Assembly (NCBI RefSeq): GCF_001735805.1
Contig: NZ_CP017248.1
Coordinates: forward strand, 7,068,001 to 7,132,000
DNA from: Streptomyces fodineus
Lineage (GTDB): Bacteria; Actinomycetota; Actinomycetes; Streptomycetales; Streptomycetaceae
Direction of reading: 5' to 3'
Length of the DNA: 64,000 nt
In this document: positions 63,493 to 64,000 of the stretch, piece after piece
Position numbering within the stretch: position 1 is the stretch's first letter
How the letters are laid out: each line of letters begins with the position of its first letter
The notes under the pieces: generated by a model
Databases searched by the model: none
Told to the model about the DNA's origin: nothing
The model's input: the letters and a program-made list of their open reading frames with translations, nothing else
Position numbers and translations under genes: made by a program

Positions 63493-64000
63493 ATGGCCAA
63501 CCCGTCCGCAGCCGCCGCCCGCCGGCGCCGCGCCACCGGCCCTGCCCCCTCACTGACCGGCCCGGCGAGCGATGTGCACCCCGTGCTCCGCCGGACCACG
63601 GCCCCGCCCGCCGCTCTCGACCTGCTCGCCCAGGCCCGCGCCGCACTCGACGAGGCCACCGTCCTGAACCCGCCGAACGAGCGCTATGCGACGGCCCACC
63701 TCGCCGCCCTGCGCACCGCCGCCGCCGTGCTCGCCGCCCGGGGCCGCCCCGAGACCTCCCCGCGCCGCCGCGCCCGGATCCGCAGCGCCTGGGAAGTACT
63801 GCCCGAGATCGCCCCCGAACTGACCGAGTGGAGCGCGCTGTTCGCCTCCGGTGCCGCGCGCCGCGCCCGCGCCGAAGCCGGCATCCAGGGCGCGGCGAGC
63901 CGCCGGGACGCCGACGACCTGATACGGGACGTGGCGATGTTCCTGCGCATCGTCGAGCGGATGCTCGTCCTCCAGCCGGTCCTGCCCCAGCCACGCCAGG
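63493..64000 (+). CDS. SAV_6107-type HEPN-like protein, C-terminus beyond the window
   Basis: ATG 63493 is preceded by a perfect AGGAGG, and the frame runs to base 64000, so the end is missing. After a basic Ala/Arg tail of about 20 residues comes a helical domain: APPAALDLLAQARAALDEATVLNPPNERYATAHLAALRTAAAVLAAR (in pieces) and the ARIRSAWEVLPEIAPELTEWSALFASGAARRARAEAGI region. The pattern of helices and the NERYATAHLAALR stretch match what I remember of the SAV_6107-like HEPN family of actinobacteria. HEPN domains often are RNases or their partners; the RX4-6H motif is not clear here. It is divergent from the ABC operon, with the TetR operator between them. Confidence 0.72.
   Translation, partial: MANPSAAAARRRRATGPAPSLTGPASDVHPVLRRTTAPPAALDLLAQARAALDEATVLNPPNERYATAHLAALRTAAAVLAARGRPETSPRRRARIRSAWEVLPEIAPELTEWSALFASGAARRARAEAGIQGAASRRDADDLIRDVAMFLRIVERMLVLQPVLPQPRQ

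Noticed and set aside
1..64000. CRISPR arrays, insertion sequences, prophage or integrated plasmid
   Set aside because: No regularly spaced repeats, transposase, integrase or attachment-site duplication was seen; composition is even throughout.

Overview
The window is about 72% GC chromosomal DNA from an actinomycete. It is almost certainly Streptomyces. GTG and TTG starts are common, -10 boxes are of the TAGGGT type, genes often overlap by four bases, and the gene order matches what I remember of S. coelicolor SCO2159 down to about SCO2099, read in reverse. Part of that order (adoK, cytochrome oxidase and bc1 genes, trpD, NlpC/P60, pimB', fadD, SRPBCC, ArsA-like, plsC, type II DAHP synthase, kinase, HTH protein, metF) also resembles the Rv2202c to Rv2172c stretch of M. 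tuberculosis. So most of the window is old, conserved core. I see no phage, insertion sequence, CRISPR array, rRNA or tRNA. Species and synteny statements are from memory, not from a search.

Layout. 1-4.3 kb: a truncated membrane-anchored protein, a 73-residue protein, an adenosine-kinase-like PfkB protein and a cysteine desulfurase fused to a TusA domain. 4.6-13.9 kb: aerobic respiration, ctaCDF then ctaE-qcrCAB, with an L,D-transpeptidase lipoprotein and a receiver-like protein between them. 14-17 kb: trpD, then a class V PLP enzyme behind a SAM-IV riboswitch. 17-26 kb: cell-envelope genes (rhomboid protease, NYN coiled-coil protein, two paralogous NlpC/P60 hydrolases, a metallopeptidase lipoprotein, a GT87 mannosyltransferase, PimB'). 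26-30 kb: a Tat-exported cholesterol oxidase and a long-chain acyl-CoA ligase. 30-35 kb: metallophosphoesterase, SRPBCC, ArsA-like protein, the Glk-associated protein, glucokinase glkA and an EEP-fold enzyme. 35-39.5 kb: a serine hydrolase and a TetR regulator sharing an operator, then a membrane protein, an alpha/beta hydrolase and plsC. 39.5-42.6 kb: the MacS/MacR two-component pair and a 6-phosphofructokinase. 42.6-46.1 kb: fused anthranilate synthase TrpEG under a Trp-codon attenuator, divergent from DAHP synthase. 46-47.8 kb: Bfd and bacterioferritin with an iron box, and a sulfite-oxidase-like enzyme. 47.8-57 kb: endonuclease IV, a PASTA kinase, thiOSG under a TPP riboswitch, a flavoprotein reductase, an HTH protein, thiE and metF. 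57-64 kb: a Tyr/Gly/Gln-rich membrane protein, a CrtI-like oxidoreductase, an ABC ATPase/YhgE-type permease/TetR operon, and the start of an HEPN-like protein.

The genes join central carbon entry (Glk, PFK), aromatic amino acid supply (DAHP synthase, TrpEG, TrpD), sulfur and cofactor supply (desulfurase-TusA, SAM-IV gene, thiamine genes, MetF), respiration and envelope building.

The most informative material is regulatory. A complete trp attenuator can be read base by base. Two riboswitches are visible. A TetR operator occurs three times with the form TGWAC-N3-GTWCA. At least twelve genes have a -10 box placed so that transcription should begin at or next to the start codon (leaderless mRNA). 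I found no wholly new multigene system. The best leads are the TetR/serine-hydrolase operator set, two P-loop proteins that both lack the Walker A lysine, the prion-like YGQ membrane protein, and a phosphofructokinase with the residue pair of pyrophosphate-dependent enzymes.
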